Of a stretch of 64,000 bases of DNA, positions 1 to 8,795 are shown piece by piece. Both the position numbers and the translations under genes were made by a program. Location of the stretch: contig NZ_CANKXG010000009.1 in NCBI RefSeq assembly GCF_947487575.1, forward strand, positions 1 through 64,000, written 5' to 3'. How positions within the stretch are numbered: position 1 is the first letter of the stretch; every line of letters begins with the position of its first letter. This stretch comes from an uncultured Algibacter sp. GTDB taxonomy: Bacteria > Bacteroidota > Bacteroidia > Flavobacteriales > Flavobacteriaceae. The notes below the pieces were generated by a model, which did not search any database, was not told the origin of the DNA, and saw only the letters and a program-made list of their open reading frames with translations.

Positions 1-68
1 AATCATATGATTGTTCAGTTTTAATTAATAAATTTAATCCTTTAATAATCTGTATCGACTATTTAGGA

Positions 69-286
69 CTAGACAATGTGTCCATTAATTACAACCGTAT
101 CGATATTATTTTCTCCGAATGAATATGGTAAATAATTATAACTTGGAACAGGTTTTGTAATTATAAAATTAGCTTTTTTGCCTTTTGTAATACTACCGTA
201 TTCTTTTTCAATCCCCATGGCATAAGCACCATTTAAGGTCGCAGCGTTAATAGCTTCTTCTGGTGCCATTTTCATTTTAATCTAAA
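69..286 (-). pseudogene. hutI: 3' remnant of imidazolonepropionase
   Basis: The last about 70 residues match the C-terminal end of HutI, the histidine-degradation amidohydrolase (imidazolonepropionate to N-formimidoylglutamate). The stretch IKMKMAPEEAINAATLNGAY followed by GSITKGKKANFIITK and PYSFGENNIDTVVINGHIV is typical of the family. Intact HutI is about 410 residues, so more than 80 percent is missing. In frame upstream of IKMKM there is a TAG stop, and the sequence beyond it no longer resembles HutI. A palindromic repeat lies immediately next to the break. I read this as a dead fragment, not a short gene. No other hut gene is visible here. Confidence 0.75.
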
Positions 287-291
287 GAATT

Positions 292-312
292 CCTCGTCAG
301 CTTGCTGCGGGG
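292..312. repeat. imperfect palindrome next to the hutI break
   Basis: CCTCGTCAGC and GCTGCGGGG form a 9-bp stem with one bulged T, one G-T pair and a TT centre. It resembles the dispersed REP-like palindromes common in flavobacterial genomes, though that identity is from memory. It lies within 10 bases of the point where hutI homology stops, which suggests the truncation involved this element or a mobile element carrying it. Confidence 0.4.
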
Positions 313-637
313 TCATTCATTAGTTGGCAAATTTTTCATGTCTTTACCTGAAATCTTTAATGTATTTTAATCTCTTACTTGAAGAAGTTCTTTGATGTTG
401 ATTATAATAATGGACATGTAATGTATTTATTAGTAAAACTATGAATTTTTTATAGATAATATGTAGTTAGTTTCTTTATTATCTACAAGTTAACAAATTT
501 ATTAGCTAATTATAGAGAAAGTAATTAGTTGCCTTTAAAAAAGGTTAAGTTTGTTTGTAATTATATATTATTAACTATTTGAAAAAGTTTTTACCAACCT
601 GCTTTTTCAAGCGCGGACATATATGTATTAAGCATTT
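313..637. other. gene-free stretch upstream of the Crp/Fnr gene
   Basis: No open frame with recognisable protein similarity is present on either strand. The minus strand of about 310-420 can be read as short broken frames (for example SSSKRLKYIKDFR then a stop) that might be the tail of a decayed mobile element, but I could not assign it. The right part is very AT-rich and presumably holds the promoter of the regulator that follows. Confidence 0.4.
546..553 (+). promoter_or_regulatory. candidate -7 box of the Crp/Fnr gene
   Basis: TAAGTTTG matches the Bacteroidota -7 consensus TAnnTTTG. It lies about 85 bases before the ATG. A TTG at 529-531 is closer than the usual -33 spacing, so the assignment is tentative. 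Confidence 0.3.
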
Positions 638-1240
638 ATGACTGTGTTAAATAAGGTAAATAGTATGAACCCTAACTTAGTATTTCTAAACTCGTTTTTA
701 GATGTTTCTGAAGAAACTTTCTTAAAACTCGAGAAAATTGCCACGTACAGGAAACTTAAACAAGGCGAGCTTATAGCTAGACCTGGTGAAGTTCCCAGTA
801 AGATATATATGATTGTCTCTGGAATGATGAGAGCATATTGGAGTTCTGAAAACGGAAAAGAGTTTAATAAAAGCTTTTTTATGCCTTTCAGTTTTGCTGG
901 AGGGCTATCTGCATTAATACAAAGCCAACCTTCAAAATTAACCTATGAAGCACTAACTGAATGCAATGTTTATGAGGCTAATTTTAGTGACATTGTGGAG
1001 CTGCGAAAGAATGATATAAACATTGGTAATTTGTATAGTAGAATTCTAGAGCATGTTTATATTAAATATGAAGAACGCCAATTAGAATTAATTTCTATGG
1101 ATGCTAAGGACCGTTATTTATCCCTTTTGAAGAGAATACCAAATATTGAAGAGCTAATTCCTCAGTATCAAATTGCATCATATTTAAGCATAACTGCTGT
1201 ACAATTAAGCAGAATTAGAAGAAAGATAAAAAAAGAATAG
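638..1240 (+). CDS. Crp/Fnr family transcriptional regulator
   Basis: A 200-residue cytoplasmic DNA-binding regulator. Residues about 25-120 form a cyclic-nucleotide-binding-type beta-barrel (for example KLKQGELIARPGEVPSKIYM, then SGMMRAYW). The C-terminal portion around IPQYQIASYLSITAVQLSRI is a winged-helix recognition segment. Length fits the short Bacteroidota Crp/Fnr proteins of about 190 residues. No cysteine set for a Fnr-type iron-sulfur cluster is visible, and I cannot tell whether it binds cAMP or any ligand. ATG at 638 is used; a second in-frame ATG at 665 would remove nine residues and is equally possible. It stands alone, convergent with fumC. Target genes are unknown. Confidence 0.85.
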   Translation: MTVLNKVNSMNPNLVFLNSFLDVSEETFLKLEKIATYRKLKQGELIARPGEVPSKIYMIVSGMMRAYWSSENGKEFNKSFFMPFSFAGGLSALIQSQPSKLTYEALTECNVYEANFSDIVELRKNDINIGNLYSRILEHVYIKYEERQLELISMDAKDRYLSLLKRIPNIEELIPQYQIASYLSITAVQLSRIRRKIKKE

Positions 1241-1405
1241 AAAAGAGGTTGACAATATTTTTTTAAGTTTATCAAATTCGAAAAAAATATTTCTTAAATT
1301 TTTTGCAGGTTTAACAAATGTTAATTTTAGAAAGATTTGTTAGTTATATATTTGACCGATTTCCTTTAGGATTGCAATTTACAAAGGATTGATAGCTAAC
1401 CAACC

Positions 1406-1438
1406 AAAAAGACAGGTAAATTATTTACCTGTCTTTTT
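1406..1438. terminator. bidirectional terminator between the Crp/Fnr gene and fumC
   Basis: A perfect 15-bp inverted repeat (AAAAAGACAGGTAAA and its complement) with a 3-base centre. A-run and T-run flanks make it usable from both sides for the two convergent genes. Confidence 0.8.
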
Positions 1439-1462
1439 CTATATAAATATGTTTTAAAGGGA

Positions 1463-2860
1463 TTATTTAAGGCTTCCAACCATGTTTTCAGGCTTTACCC
1501 AAGCATCGTAATCTTCAGCTGTTACATATCCCAGATTAATAGCTTCCTCTTTTAAGGTTGTACCATTTTTATGAGCTGTATTTGCTATTTCTGCAGCTTT
1601 ATAATATCCTATTTTAGTATTTAAAGCAGTTACAAGCATTAATGAATTGTTTAGTAAAGTTGTAATTACCTCTTGGTTAGGTTCTATTCCAACTGCACAA
1701 TTTTCCTCAAAACTACTACAAGCGTCTCCAATTAATTGTGCAGACTGTAATACATTAGCAGCCATAACAGGTTTAAATACGTTTAACTCATAATGTCCTT
1801 GCATCCCACCAACCGAAACGGCTACGTCATTACCCATAACTTGAGCACAAACCATTGTTAAGGCTTCGCACTGTGTTGGGTTTACTTTTCCTGGCATAAT
1901 GGAACTTCCTGGTTCATTAGCTGGGATAATTATTTCTCCAATACCAGAACGAGGCCCAGAAGCCATCATCCTAATGTCATTAGCAATTTTGTTTAATGAT
2001 ACAGCCAATTGCTTTAAAGCTCCATGAGTTTCGACTAAAGCATCATGAGCTGCTAAAGCTTCAAATTTATTGGGTGCAGTTACAAATGGTAAACCTGTAA
2101 ATTCAGCAATATATTCAGCAACAAGTTTACTATATCCTTTTGGCGTGTTTAATCCAGTTCCAACAGCTGTTCCACCAAGAGCTAATTCACTTAAATGTGA
2201 TAAAGTGTTTTCTAATGCTTTTACGCCATAATCTAACTGCGCTACATACCCAGATAATTCTTGACCTAAAGTAAGCGGGGTAGCATCCATTAGGTGTGTT
2301 CTACCAATTTTAACTACATTTTTAAATGCCTTTGATTTTTCATTTAGTGTATTACGTAATTGTTTAACGCCCGGAATTGTTGTTTCTACTATTTTCTTAT
2401 AAGCGGCAATATGCATGCCTGTTGGAAACGTATCATTTGAAGATTGCGATTTATTTACATCATCATTAGGCTGAATTGTTTTCTCTCCTTCACCAATAAC
2501 CTTTCCTGCTATTTGGTGTGCTCTGTTAGCAATAACTTCATTCACATTCATGTTACTTTGAGTTCCAGAACCTGTTTGCCAAATAACCAATGGAAATTGA
2601 TCATCATGTTTACCAGCTAAGATTTCTTCACAGACTTTTGCTATTAAATCTCGTTTTTCAATAGCTAAAACCCCCAATTCACAATTTGTAAATGCAGCTG
2701 CTTTTTTCAAGTACGCAAACCCATAAACTATTTCGAGAGGCATAGAGGCTGAAGGTCCAATTTTAAAGTTGTTTCTTGAACGCTCAGTTTGCGCCCCCCA
2801 AAGTTTATCAGCAGGTACTTTTACCTCCCCCATAGTATCTTTTTCTATTCTGTAGCTCAT
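1463..2860 (-). CDS. fumC: class II fumarate hydratase
   Basis: Catalyses reversible hydration of fumarate to L-malate in the TCA cycle, in the cytoplasm as a tetramer. The 465-residue length is standard. Diagnostic motifs are all present: [11 protein letters not shown] at 95-105, [10 protein letters not shown] at 138-147, [10 protein letters not shown] at 186-195 with the histidine expected near the active site, and the superfamily signature [11 protein letters not shown] at 318-328 containing the catalytic serine loop. This combination separates fumarase from aspartase and argininosuccinate lyase, although aspartase is the nearest alternative. It is monocistronic, with a strong terminator just downstream and divergent from the peroxiredoxin gene. 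Confidence 0.95.
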   Translation of the reverse strand: MSYRIEKDTMGEVKVPADKLWGAQTERSRNNFKIGPSASMPLEIVYGFAYLKKAAAFTNCELGVLAIEKRDLIAKVCEEILAGKHDDQFPLVIWQTGSGTQSNMNVNEVIANRAHQIAGKVIGEGEKTIQPNDDVNKSQSSNDTFPTGMHIAAYKKIVETTIPGVKQLRNTLNEKSKAFKNVVKIGRTHLMDATPLTLGQELSGYVAQLDYGVKALENTLSHLSELALGGTAVGTGLNTPKGYSKLVAEYIAEFTGLPFVTAPNKFEALAAHDALVETHGALKQLAVSLNKIANDIRMMASGPRSGIGEIIIPANEPGSSIMPGKVNPTQCEALTMVCAQVMGNDVAVSVGGMQGHYELNVFKPVMAANVLQSAQLIGDACSSFEENCAVGIEPNQEVITTLLNNSLMLVTALNTKIGYYKAAEIANTAHKNGTTLKEEAINLGYVTAEDYDAWVKPENMVGSLK

Positions 2861-3039
2861 CTTAAAAATGCTTAAATTATTAAGCTGCTAAGATAATCCA
2901 TTTATGGTGTTTTTAAAGATGACTTTTGATAGTTTTTGTTACTTATTTTTAACATATAAATAACTAATAAAATGACTTTTAAAAAATAAAAATCTATTAA
3001 TTTAGTAGGATTAAAACTTCAATTAAATATCAAAATATT

Positions 3040-3681
3040 ATGGCAACAATTAGATTAGGAGACGAAGCACCAAATTTTACAGCGCAAACATCAGAAGGTG
3101 AAATTAATTTTCATGATTGGTTAGGTGATGGTTGGGGAATTTTATTTTCACACCCAGCAGATTATACACCGGTTTGTACAACAGAGTTAGGTACTGTAGC
3201 AAAATATACTACAGAATTTAATAAACGTAACGTAAAGGTTGTTGCACTTAGTGTTGATGGCTTAGATTCGCATAAAGGTTGGATAAAAGACATTAACGAA
3301 ACTCAAAAAACAACAGTTAATTTTCCTATAATTGCTGATGAAGACAGAAAAGTTTCAGAACTTTATGATATGATTCACCCAAATGCCGATAGTAAACTAA
3401 CGGTTCGTTCTGTTTTTGTTATTGGTAATGATAAAAAAGTAAAGTTAATTATAACTTATCCAGCGTCGACAGGTAGAAATTTTGATGAATTGTTACGTGT
3501 TATAGATTCTCTGCAATTAACTGCTTATCATAAAGTTGCTACTCCAGCAAACTGGAAACATGGAGAAGATGTAGTTATAAGTCCTGCAATTACAACTGAG
3601 GATGCAAGAGGAATATTTACAAAAGGGGTTGATGAGATTAAGCCATATTTGCGCATGACACCACAGCCCAATTTAGATTAG
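3040..3681 (+). CDS. 1-Cys peroxiredoxin, Prx6 type
   Basis: A thiol peroxidase that reduces hydrogen peroxide and organic or lipid hydroperoxides. The peroxidatic site is HPADYTPVCTTE with Cys46 and Thr43 in the PxxxTxxC pattern. Cys46 is the only cysteine in the 213 residues, so there is no resolving cysteine and an external thiol must recycle it. The long C-terminal extension with NWKHGEDVVISPAI is characteristic of the Prx6/AhpE-like long form rather than of AhpC. The gene is divergent from fumC across a 179-base spacer and is not in an operon. Confidence 0.92.
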   Translation: MATIRLGDEAPNFTAQTSEGEINFHDWLGDGWGILFSHPADYTPVCTTELGTVAKYTTEFNKRNVKVVALSVDGLDSHKGWIKDINETQKTTVNFPIIADEDRKVSELYDMIHPNADSKLTVRSVFVIGNDKKVKLIITYPASTGRNFDELLRVIDSLQLTAYHKVATPANWKHGEDVVISPAITTEDARGIFTKGVDEIKPYLRMTPQPNLD

Positions 3682-3737
3682 TTAAAAACTCTGTTAATAA
3701 TTTTTTACTTGATATTGTATAAGAAATCTCTTTGTAC

Positions 3738-3745
3738 TATCTTTG
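3738..3745 (+). promoter_or_regulatory. candidate -7 box for the 58-residue protein gene
   Basis: TATCTTTG fits TAnnTTTG and lies 29 bases before the ATG at 3775. ATTG at 3714-3717 is at a plausible -33 distance. Confidence 0.4.
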
Positions 3746-3774
3746 TAAAGTATTTATAAAAGACAATTACATTT

Positions 3775-3951
3775 ATGTTTGATTTTGACCAGTATTTAGG
3801 CTTTTTAGCATTTTTAAGCATTTTAACCTTAGGGTTTTGGTTAATGATTTTTTTATTAACTTTTGTTATTCCTTATTGGATAGGAGGATTTTTGATAGAA
3901 AGATTTAATGAAATGAGAGAAGAAAGAAAAGCTAAGCGTCAACAAGCTTAA
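3775..3951 (+). CDS. small membrane protein of 58 residues
   Basis: Starts MFDFDQYLGF, has one long hydrophobic stretch from about residue 8 to 41 (possibly a helical hairpin broken at IPYW), and ends with a highly charged tail ERFNEMREERKAKRQQA. It has its own candidate promoter and is followed at once by a strong terminator, which argues that it is a real gene. I do not recognise a family. A single-span inner-membrane protein with a cytoplasmic basic tail is the simplest reading. Such small proteins often modulate larger membrane partners, but nothing here shows which. Confidence 0.65.
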   Translation: MFDFDQYLGFLAFLSILTLGFWLMIFLLTFVIPYWIGGFLIERFNEMREERKAKRQQA

Positions 3952-3967
3952 AAAAAATATAAATCAT

Positions 3968-4004
3968 AAAAAAACGGGAAGTAAGTCTTACTTCCCGTTT
4001 TTTT
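3968..4004. terminator. bidirectional terminator
   Basis: A perfect 18-bp inverted repeat built on ACGGGAAGTAAG with a single-base centre and A/T tails on both sides. It separates the small-protein gene from the convergent outer-membrane protein gene. Confidence 0.85.
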
Positions 4005-4032
4005 ATGTCTTGTTTTTCTATTCACTTCTAAT

Positions 4033-6456
4033 TTACATTTCCATTCCACCACCGTCAAATCCACCTTGACGTTCTCTTTTTTTCTTTTGGTTGAATCTGT
4101 ATGTAAATGATAGGTTAAAAGTACGACCACCTCTAAACTGAGCTTCTAAATTTGTTGTAAAAGTATCAGTAGTAATATGGTTTATAAAGACTCTACTATT
4201 AAATACATCCCTGATGTTAAAGGCTATAGAAGCTTTTTCTTTAAACAAATCTTTGCTAAATGCTGTGCTTATTGAGGCTCTTCCTTTTCTATCATTTTGT
4301 GCATCTTTACTGGGGCCTCTATAATTCATGTTTGTTTGCCAATCAATTTCATAAGGCAAAGTTAGTTTATTGGTAAAACGGGCAGACCATGTTAAATTAT
4401 TTGATGCTAAGTCTATACCTTCAAAACTACCAGCCCTCTCTAACTTAAATAAATTAAAATCTGCATTAACTCGCCATTTTTTACCTGGACTATAATTTAG
4501 ATTAAACTCAAAACCATATCTATTATCGGTTGCTAAATTTATAGGACCTCTTTCAATAACTGGAAAATTTTCACCATCAATAGTAACCGTCTCGCCCGTT
4601 TTTCTGCTTACAAATGTCATAACGTTATTGGAATGTTCATAATACACAGCAGAACTTAAAGTGAATTTCCCAAATCTATTTAAATAGCCAACTTCATATT
4701 TACTACTAAATGTTGGGTCTAAGTCTGGATTACCTTGAAATACATTAGTTAAACTTGACCTAGAAGGAAATGGATTCATCATAAACCCACGTGGACGTCT
4801 TAGTCTTCGGTTAAAACCAAGCATAATACTTTCATTATCACTTATTTCGTAGTTTAAATTTACTGTTGGAAAATAACCTGTTAACCCTTTTCTTTTAAAA
4901 TCACCACTTGTTGGTTGGTTTAATGTGGTACGAGTATCTTCCATTCTTAATCCTAGTAAATAAGAAAAATTGTCAATTTTACTACCAAACTGTATATATG
5001 CGGCAGTAATGTGCTGTCTAAAATTAAGAACATTAGAAAGATTAGTGTTTAATTCAAATTGATTTGAGGTGTCATCATCAAGTAATAAAACTTCATAATT
5101 TGTAGTTGTATCCTTGAAATTGCCACGATATCCTATTTCAATTTGACTCATATCTCCAATAGGTACAACATAATCAGTCTGTAATAAAATATCTGTTTGA
5201 TCTTCTAAAGTGTTAACAATATCAGTATCAATACCGTTAACATTAATTAATGAATTTTTATTTTCATTTGACGCTTCATATTGAAAATCGAAAGTAAACT
5301 GATGGTTACTTTTTTTAAAATCTTTTGTGAAGTTTAAAGAATACTGAATGGTTTTATTATCTTCTTTTTCTGGGTCTAATCGAATATTTTGGCTAGTAAA
5401 TCCTGTTGTTTTGTCTAACTGAATGAGTTTGTTAACAGAGTTTCTTTCATTATCATTATTTTTATAAACAAGGGCAGAGGTAAGCGAAGCAGATTTATTA
5501 ATGTACCATTCAAAACCAACGTTTGTTGTTAGTCCTTTTCCTGTGTCTGTCCAATCCCTTTTTTCATCTAAATCTGGAGTGTTAATATCAAAATATTTTA
5601 CATCATTATACCAGCGCCCTATACTTTCCCTGTAACCATAAGATGAGGTGTTGAAAAAATTAAGATTGCCCGTTCTATAATTTATATTGCCAGAAATACC
5701 AGCGGCATCAGGATGACCAACATTTGATGTAATAGAACCATTTAGTCCTTGTAATTTACTTCTGCGTAAAATAATATTTAATATTCCTGCTGTACCTTCA
5801 GCTTCATACCTTGCAGAAGGTGAGGTGATTACTTCTACTTTTTCAATGGCTTCTGCTGGTAATTGTTTTAATGCTTCAGTGGAATTAAGACCTACTAAGC
5901 CAGATGGTTTTCCATTAATAAGAATGCGTACGTTGTCGTTACCTCTTAAGGCAACATTACCTTCAGCATCTACTGAAACGGATGGTACATTATCTAAAAC
6001 ATCACTTACATTTCCACCGCTAACTGTAAGGTCTTTACCAACATTATATATTTTTTTATCGAGCTTGATTTCTACAGTGGTACGCTCTGCAATGATTTCT
6101 ACTTCTTCTAGTGACTCTGCATCTATTTCAAGGAAAAAAGTACCAATATCTTCTGATTTAGGCATTTTTCTATTATGAATTGTAATGGTTTTGAAAGACA
6201 TATATTCAATAGTAATGTCATATATACCAGAAATAATGGGGATGCTAAAATTTCCTTCTAAGTCAGTTATGCCACCGGTAATAATTTTGTTTTGGCGCTT
6301 ATTAAAAAAAGCAATGGTAGCGTATTCCAAAGGGGTTTGAGTCTCTTTATCAATAACTTTGCCTGAAATTATAATCTCTTTTTTTTCTAATTTTTGACTA
6401 AAACCAAAAATTATAAACAAACTAAAAACAACCGTTAAAACTAAAGATTTACTCAT
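4033..6456 (-). CDS. outer-membrane beta-barrel protein with carboxypeptidase-like N-domain and plug
   Basis: An 807-residue protein of the TonB-receptor-like outer-membrane family common in Bacteroidota. Residues 1-20 are a signal peptide ending FGFSQ. Residues about 26-110 form a carboxypeptidase-regulatory-like beta-sandwich (ISGKVIDKETQTPLEYATI). Residues about 125-230 form a plug (GGNVSDVLDNVPSVSVDAEGNVALRGNDNVRILINGKPSGL). The rest is a beta-barrel rich in aromatic alternation. The tail after the barrel is FDGGGMEM. No classical TonB box was identified, which fits the OMP_b-brl_3-like branch whose substrates are mostly unknown. It is transcribed alone, with a candidate promoter just upstream. 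Confidence 0.85.
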   Translation of the reverse strand: MSKSLVLTVVFSLFIIFGFSQKLEKKEIIISGKVIDKETQTPLEYATIAFFNKRQNKIITGGITDLEGNFSIPIISGIYDITIEYMSFKTITIHNRKMPKSEDIGTFFLEIDAESLEEVEIIAERTTVEIKLDKKIYNVGKDLTVSGGNVSDVLDNVPSVSVDAEGNVALRGNDNVRILINGKPSGLVGLNSTEALKQLPAEAIEKVEVITSPSARYEAEGTAGILNIILRRSKLQGLNGSITSNVGHPDAAGISGNINYRTGNLNFFNTSSYGYRESIGRWYNDVKYFDINTPDLDEKRDWTDTGKGLTTNVGFEWYINKSASLTSALVYKNNDNERNSVNKLIQLDKTTGFTSQNIRLDPEKEDNKTIQYSLNFTKDFKKSNHQFTFDFQYEASNENKNSLINVNGIDTDIVNTLEDQTDILLQTDYVVPIGDMSQIEIGYRGNFKDTTTNYEVLLLDDDTSNQFELNTNLSNVLNFRQHITAAYIQFGSKIDNFSYLLGLRMEDTRTTLNQPTSGDFKRKGLTGYFPTVNLNYEISDNESIMLGFNRRLRRPRGFMMNPFPSRSSLTNVFQGNPDLDPTFSSKYEVGYLNRFGKFTLSSAVYYEHSNNVMTFVSRKTGETVTIDGENFPVIERGPINLATDNRYGFEFNLNYSPGKKWRVNADFNLFKLERAGSFEGIDLASNNLTWSARFTNKLTLPYEIDWQTNMNYRGPSKDAQNDRKGRASISTAFSKDLFKEKASIAFNIRDVFNSRVFINHITTDTFTTNLEAQFRGGRTFNLSFTYRFNQKKKRERQGGFDGGGMEM

Positions 6457-6481
6457 TAAAACTGATTTGGTAATTTGACCA

Positions 6482-6489
6482 CAAATTTA
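6482..6489 (-). promoter_or_regulatory. candidate -7 box of the outer-membrane protein gene
   Basis: TAAATTTG on the minus strand fits TAnnTTTG and lies 25 bases upstream of the start codon. It suggests that the outer-membrane gene is transcribed separately from the prfB-arsC operon upstream. Confidence 0.4.
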
Positions 6490-6542
6490 GAGTATGGTTT
6501 AATTAGAGAAGGTTAAAATACTGTTAACAGAAATACGGAATT

Positions 6543-6884
6543 TTAAATGATATCAAGTATCAATTCAGGAGGTCTGCCAATTACAGCTTTATTACCATTA
6601 ATTATTATAGGACGTTCTATAAGTTTTGGGTTTTCAACCATAGCCTTTATAATTTCCGTATCACTTAAATCTTTGTTTTTGTAGTTTTCTTTCCAAATAG
6701 CTTCATTCTTTCTAACTAGCTTAATGGGGTTTATTCCTAAAAGCTTTATAATGTCTTTAAGTTCTTTAACTGAAAGCGTATTGTCAAGATATTTAACAAC
6801 TTCAAAATTTTTACCCGATTTCTCCAATATTTCTAAACCGCAACGCGATTTGCTACATCGATTATTATGATATATTTTAATCAT
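6543..6884 (-). CDS. ArsC/Spx-type glutaredoxin-fold reductase
   Basis: A 113-residue protein of the ArsC (glutaredoxin-fold) family. The active-site loop is HNNRCSKSRCGLEI with Cys10 and Cys15, and the conserved arginine region is ERPIIINGNKAVIGRPPE with Arg91 and Arg104. Classical arsenate reductase has Cys in NPxCGTSR. The variant loop here is the flavobacterial form commonly labelled arsenate reductase, but actual arsenate reduction is not proven and no ars operon is nearby. The start overlaps the stop of the HAD gene by one base (TAATG), so it is translationally coupled in the prfB operon. Confidence 0.8.
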   Translation of the reverse strand: MIKIYHNNRCSKSRCGLEILEKSGKNFEVVKYLDNTLSVKELKDIIKLLGINPIKLVRKNEAIWKENYKNKDLSDTEIIKAMVENPKLIERPIIINGNKAVIGRPPELILDII

Positions 6885-7501
6885 TATAAATTAATATTAT
6901 ATATTTTTAATTGTTTAATGAGTTGTTCTGGTGATTTAAAATGAATGCCATTTATTCCTAAATTATTGGCGGCTTTAATGTTTCTTAAGTTATCATCAAT
7001 AAAAATTGAATTCTCGGCTTTTATATTGAATCGTTTTAGCGTTAGATGATATATTTCATCAAATGGTTTTCTGGTTTTTTCTTCACCTGAAACTATAATG
7101 CCTTCAAACCATTGTAAAAAGTCAAAACGGTTTATAGCAATAGGAAAAGTTTCTGCACTCCAATTTGTTAAGGCTACAACTTTGTAGTCATTAGATTTAA
7201 TAAATGTATCTAAAATTTTTACAGTACCATCAATGGCTTCGCCTAGCATTTCAACCCATCTGCCATAAAACATGCGAATATGTTTTTCGTATTCAGGAAA
7301 AAGAGCAACACGCTCTTCGGTAGCTTTTTCCATGGAGTAACCTGCATCTTGATTTTCATTCCAATCATTTGTGCAAATATTATCAAAAAACCATTGCATT
7401 TTTTCTCGATTGCCATTAAACTCATCCAAAAAAACGTATTCAGGATTCCAATCGATTAAAACACCTCCAAGGTCAAATATTATTGTGTCTATTTTGTTCA
7501 T
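6884..7501 (-). CDS. HAD-superfamily phosphatase (YihX-like)
   Basis: A 205-residue haloacid-dehalogenase-type hydrolase. Motif I is [11 protein letters not shown] with the nucleophile Asp10. Motif II is in [11 protein letters not shown], motif III is the lysine of [12 protein letters not shown], and motif IV is [12 protein letters not shown]. The GGVL form of motif I and the cap between motifs I and II are typical of small sugar-phosphate or nucleotide phosphatases of the YihX group. The substrate cannot be deduced. It overlaps prfB by four bases (ATGA) and the ArsC-like gene by one, so all three are co-translated. Confidence 0.85.
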   Translation of the reverse strand: MNKIDTIIFDLGGVLIDWNPEYVFLDEFNGNREKMQWFFDNICTNDWNENQDAGYSMEKATEERVALFPEYEKHIRMFYGRWVEMLGEAIDGTVKILDTFIKSNDYKVVALTNWSAETFPIAINRFDFLQWFEGIIVSGEEKTRKPFDEIYHLTLKRFNIKAENSIFIDDNLRNIKAANNLGINGIHFKSPEQLIKQLKIYNINL

Positions 7502-8608
7502 AGTTGATTATCATCTTCTACTTGTTGCCCTATGGCCATTAAATAAGATTTTAAAAATTCGTCAATATTTCCATCCATCACTGCATCTATATTACCAGTT
7601 TCATGTGCAGTTCTGACATCTTTTACTAGTTTATATGGATGCATCACATAGTTTCTAATCTGGCTTCCCCATTCAATTTTCATTTTTCCAGCTTCAATAT
7701 CCTCACGTTGTGATAACTGTTTTTGAAGCTCAATTTCATATAACTGAGATTTTAGCATTTGCATAGCTCTGGATCTATTATCGTGTTGAGAACGGGTTTC
7801 TGAACATGAAATTTGAATTCCTGTAGGTTTGTGTGTTAATTGAACCTTAGTTTCAACTTTATTTACGTTTTGCCCACCAGCACCGCTTGAACGTGCAGTA
7901 GTAATTTCGATATCTGCTGGATTTATTTCAATTTCTATAGTATCATCCACAAGTGGGTAAACATAAACGGAAGCAAAACTTGTATGACGTTTTGCATTGC
8001 TATCAAATGGTGAAATACGGACTAATCTGTGAACGCCATTTTCACCTTTTAGCCAACCAAAAGAAAAATCGCCTTCAATTTCTAAGGTTACCGTTTTAAT
8101 TCCTGCTACATCACCTTCCTGAAAATTTAGTTCTTTAACTTTAAAGCCATTTCTTTCGGCGTACATTAGATACATGCGCATTAACATGCTTGCCCAATCG
8201 CAACTCTCAGTCCCTCCAGCGCCTGCAGTAATTTGTAAAACGGCGCTTAAACTATCGCCTTCTTCAGAAAGCATGTTTCTAAATTCAATATCTTCAAGTA
8301 GCGTAGATGCTTTATTGTATCTATTTTCAACATCTTCTAGTGTAGCTTCCTCTTCTTTAAAAAACTCATAGATAACCTCTAGGTCTTCAATAAGTGTTTT
8401 TAAATCTTTGTAGTCTTGAACCCATTTTTTCTTAACTCGAAGTGATTTCATAACGACTTCGGCAGTTTTAGGGTCGTTCCAGAAAGTAGGAGAGAAGGTT
8501 TGCTCTTCTTCGTTTTGTATTTCTATAAGTTTAGCATCTATGTCAAAGATAGTGCCTAAGCTTGTCGAGGCGGGTATTTAGATCTTTAATTTGATCTGAT
8601 GTTATCAT
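7498..8608 (-). CDS. prfB: peptide chain release factor 2, with programmed +1 frameshift
   Basis: RF2 releases nascent chains at UGA and UAA. The stop-recognition tripeptide SPF (residues 199-201) and the GGQ catalytic motif (244-246) are present. The obvious open frame begins at 8451, but RF2 needs about 50 more residues. On the minus strand, ATG at 8608 opens [21 protein letters not shown]. Codon 22 is then TGA (8543-8545) in the context AGG CAC TAT CTT TGA C. A +1 shift at CTT continues as [17 protein letters not shown] and joins the long frame without a gap. The product is 369 residues, the normal length. This is the classical autoregulatory frameshift: low RF2 favours shifting. Coding parts are 8608-8546 and 8544-7498. 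Confidence 0.95.
8535..8560 (-). promoter_or_regulatory. prfB recoding site
   Basis: The core TATCTTTGAC matches the Escherichia coli prfB slip site exactly. AGG is at the same distance upstream as in the E. coli Shine-Dalgarno-like stimulator AGGGGG, but the following GGG is CAC here. The stimulator is therefore only half preserved in a genome that otherwise barely uses Shine-Dalgarno pairing. Confidence 0.9.
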
Positions 8609-8741
8609 AATTGTAATTTCTTTTAAACAAAAATAGAATTAAATTTTCAAAAGAATAGGAAGTTTTGGATAATTAGAATAAATTAAAAGTTTAATACTGC
8701 TATATTGTAATGCTTAATTAATTTTGTCTAGGATTATTTAA

Positions 8742-8779
8742 ATAAAAAAGCCTAAAAAATATTTTTTAGGCTTTTTTAT
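8742..8779. terminator. terminator of the large thioester-type lipoprotein gene
   Basis: A perfect 38-bp palindrome, ATAAAAAAGCCTAAAAAAT joined directly to its complement. It sits 17 bases past the stop of the minus-strand lipoprotein gene and ends in a T-run in that direction. Confidence 0.8.
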
Positions 8780-8795
8780 GATTTTTACAACTATT

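Noticed and set aside
6543-6884. Arsenic-resistance operon
   Set aside because: The ArsC-like gene is coupled to prfB and a HAD gene; no arsR, arsB or acr3 nearby.
7498-8451. prfB read as a 317-residue protein starting at 8451
   Set aside because: The protein would lack the first domain of RF2; a classical frameshift site and matching upstream frame are present.
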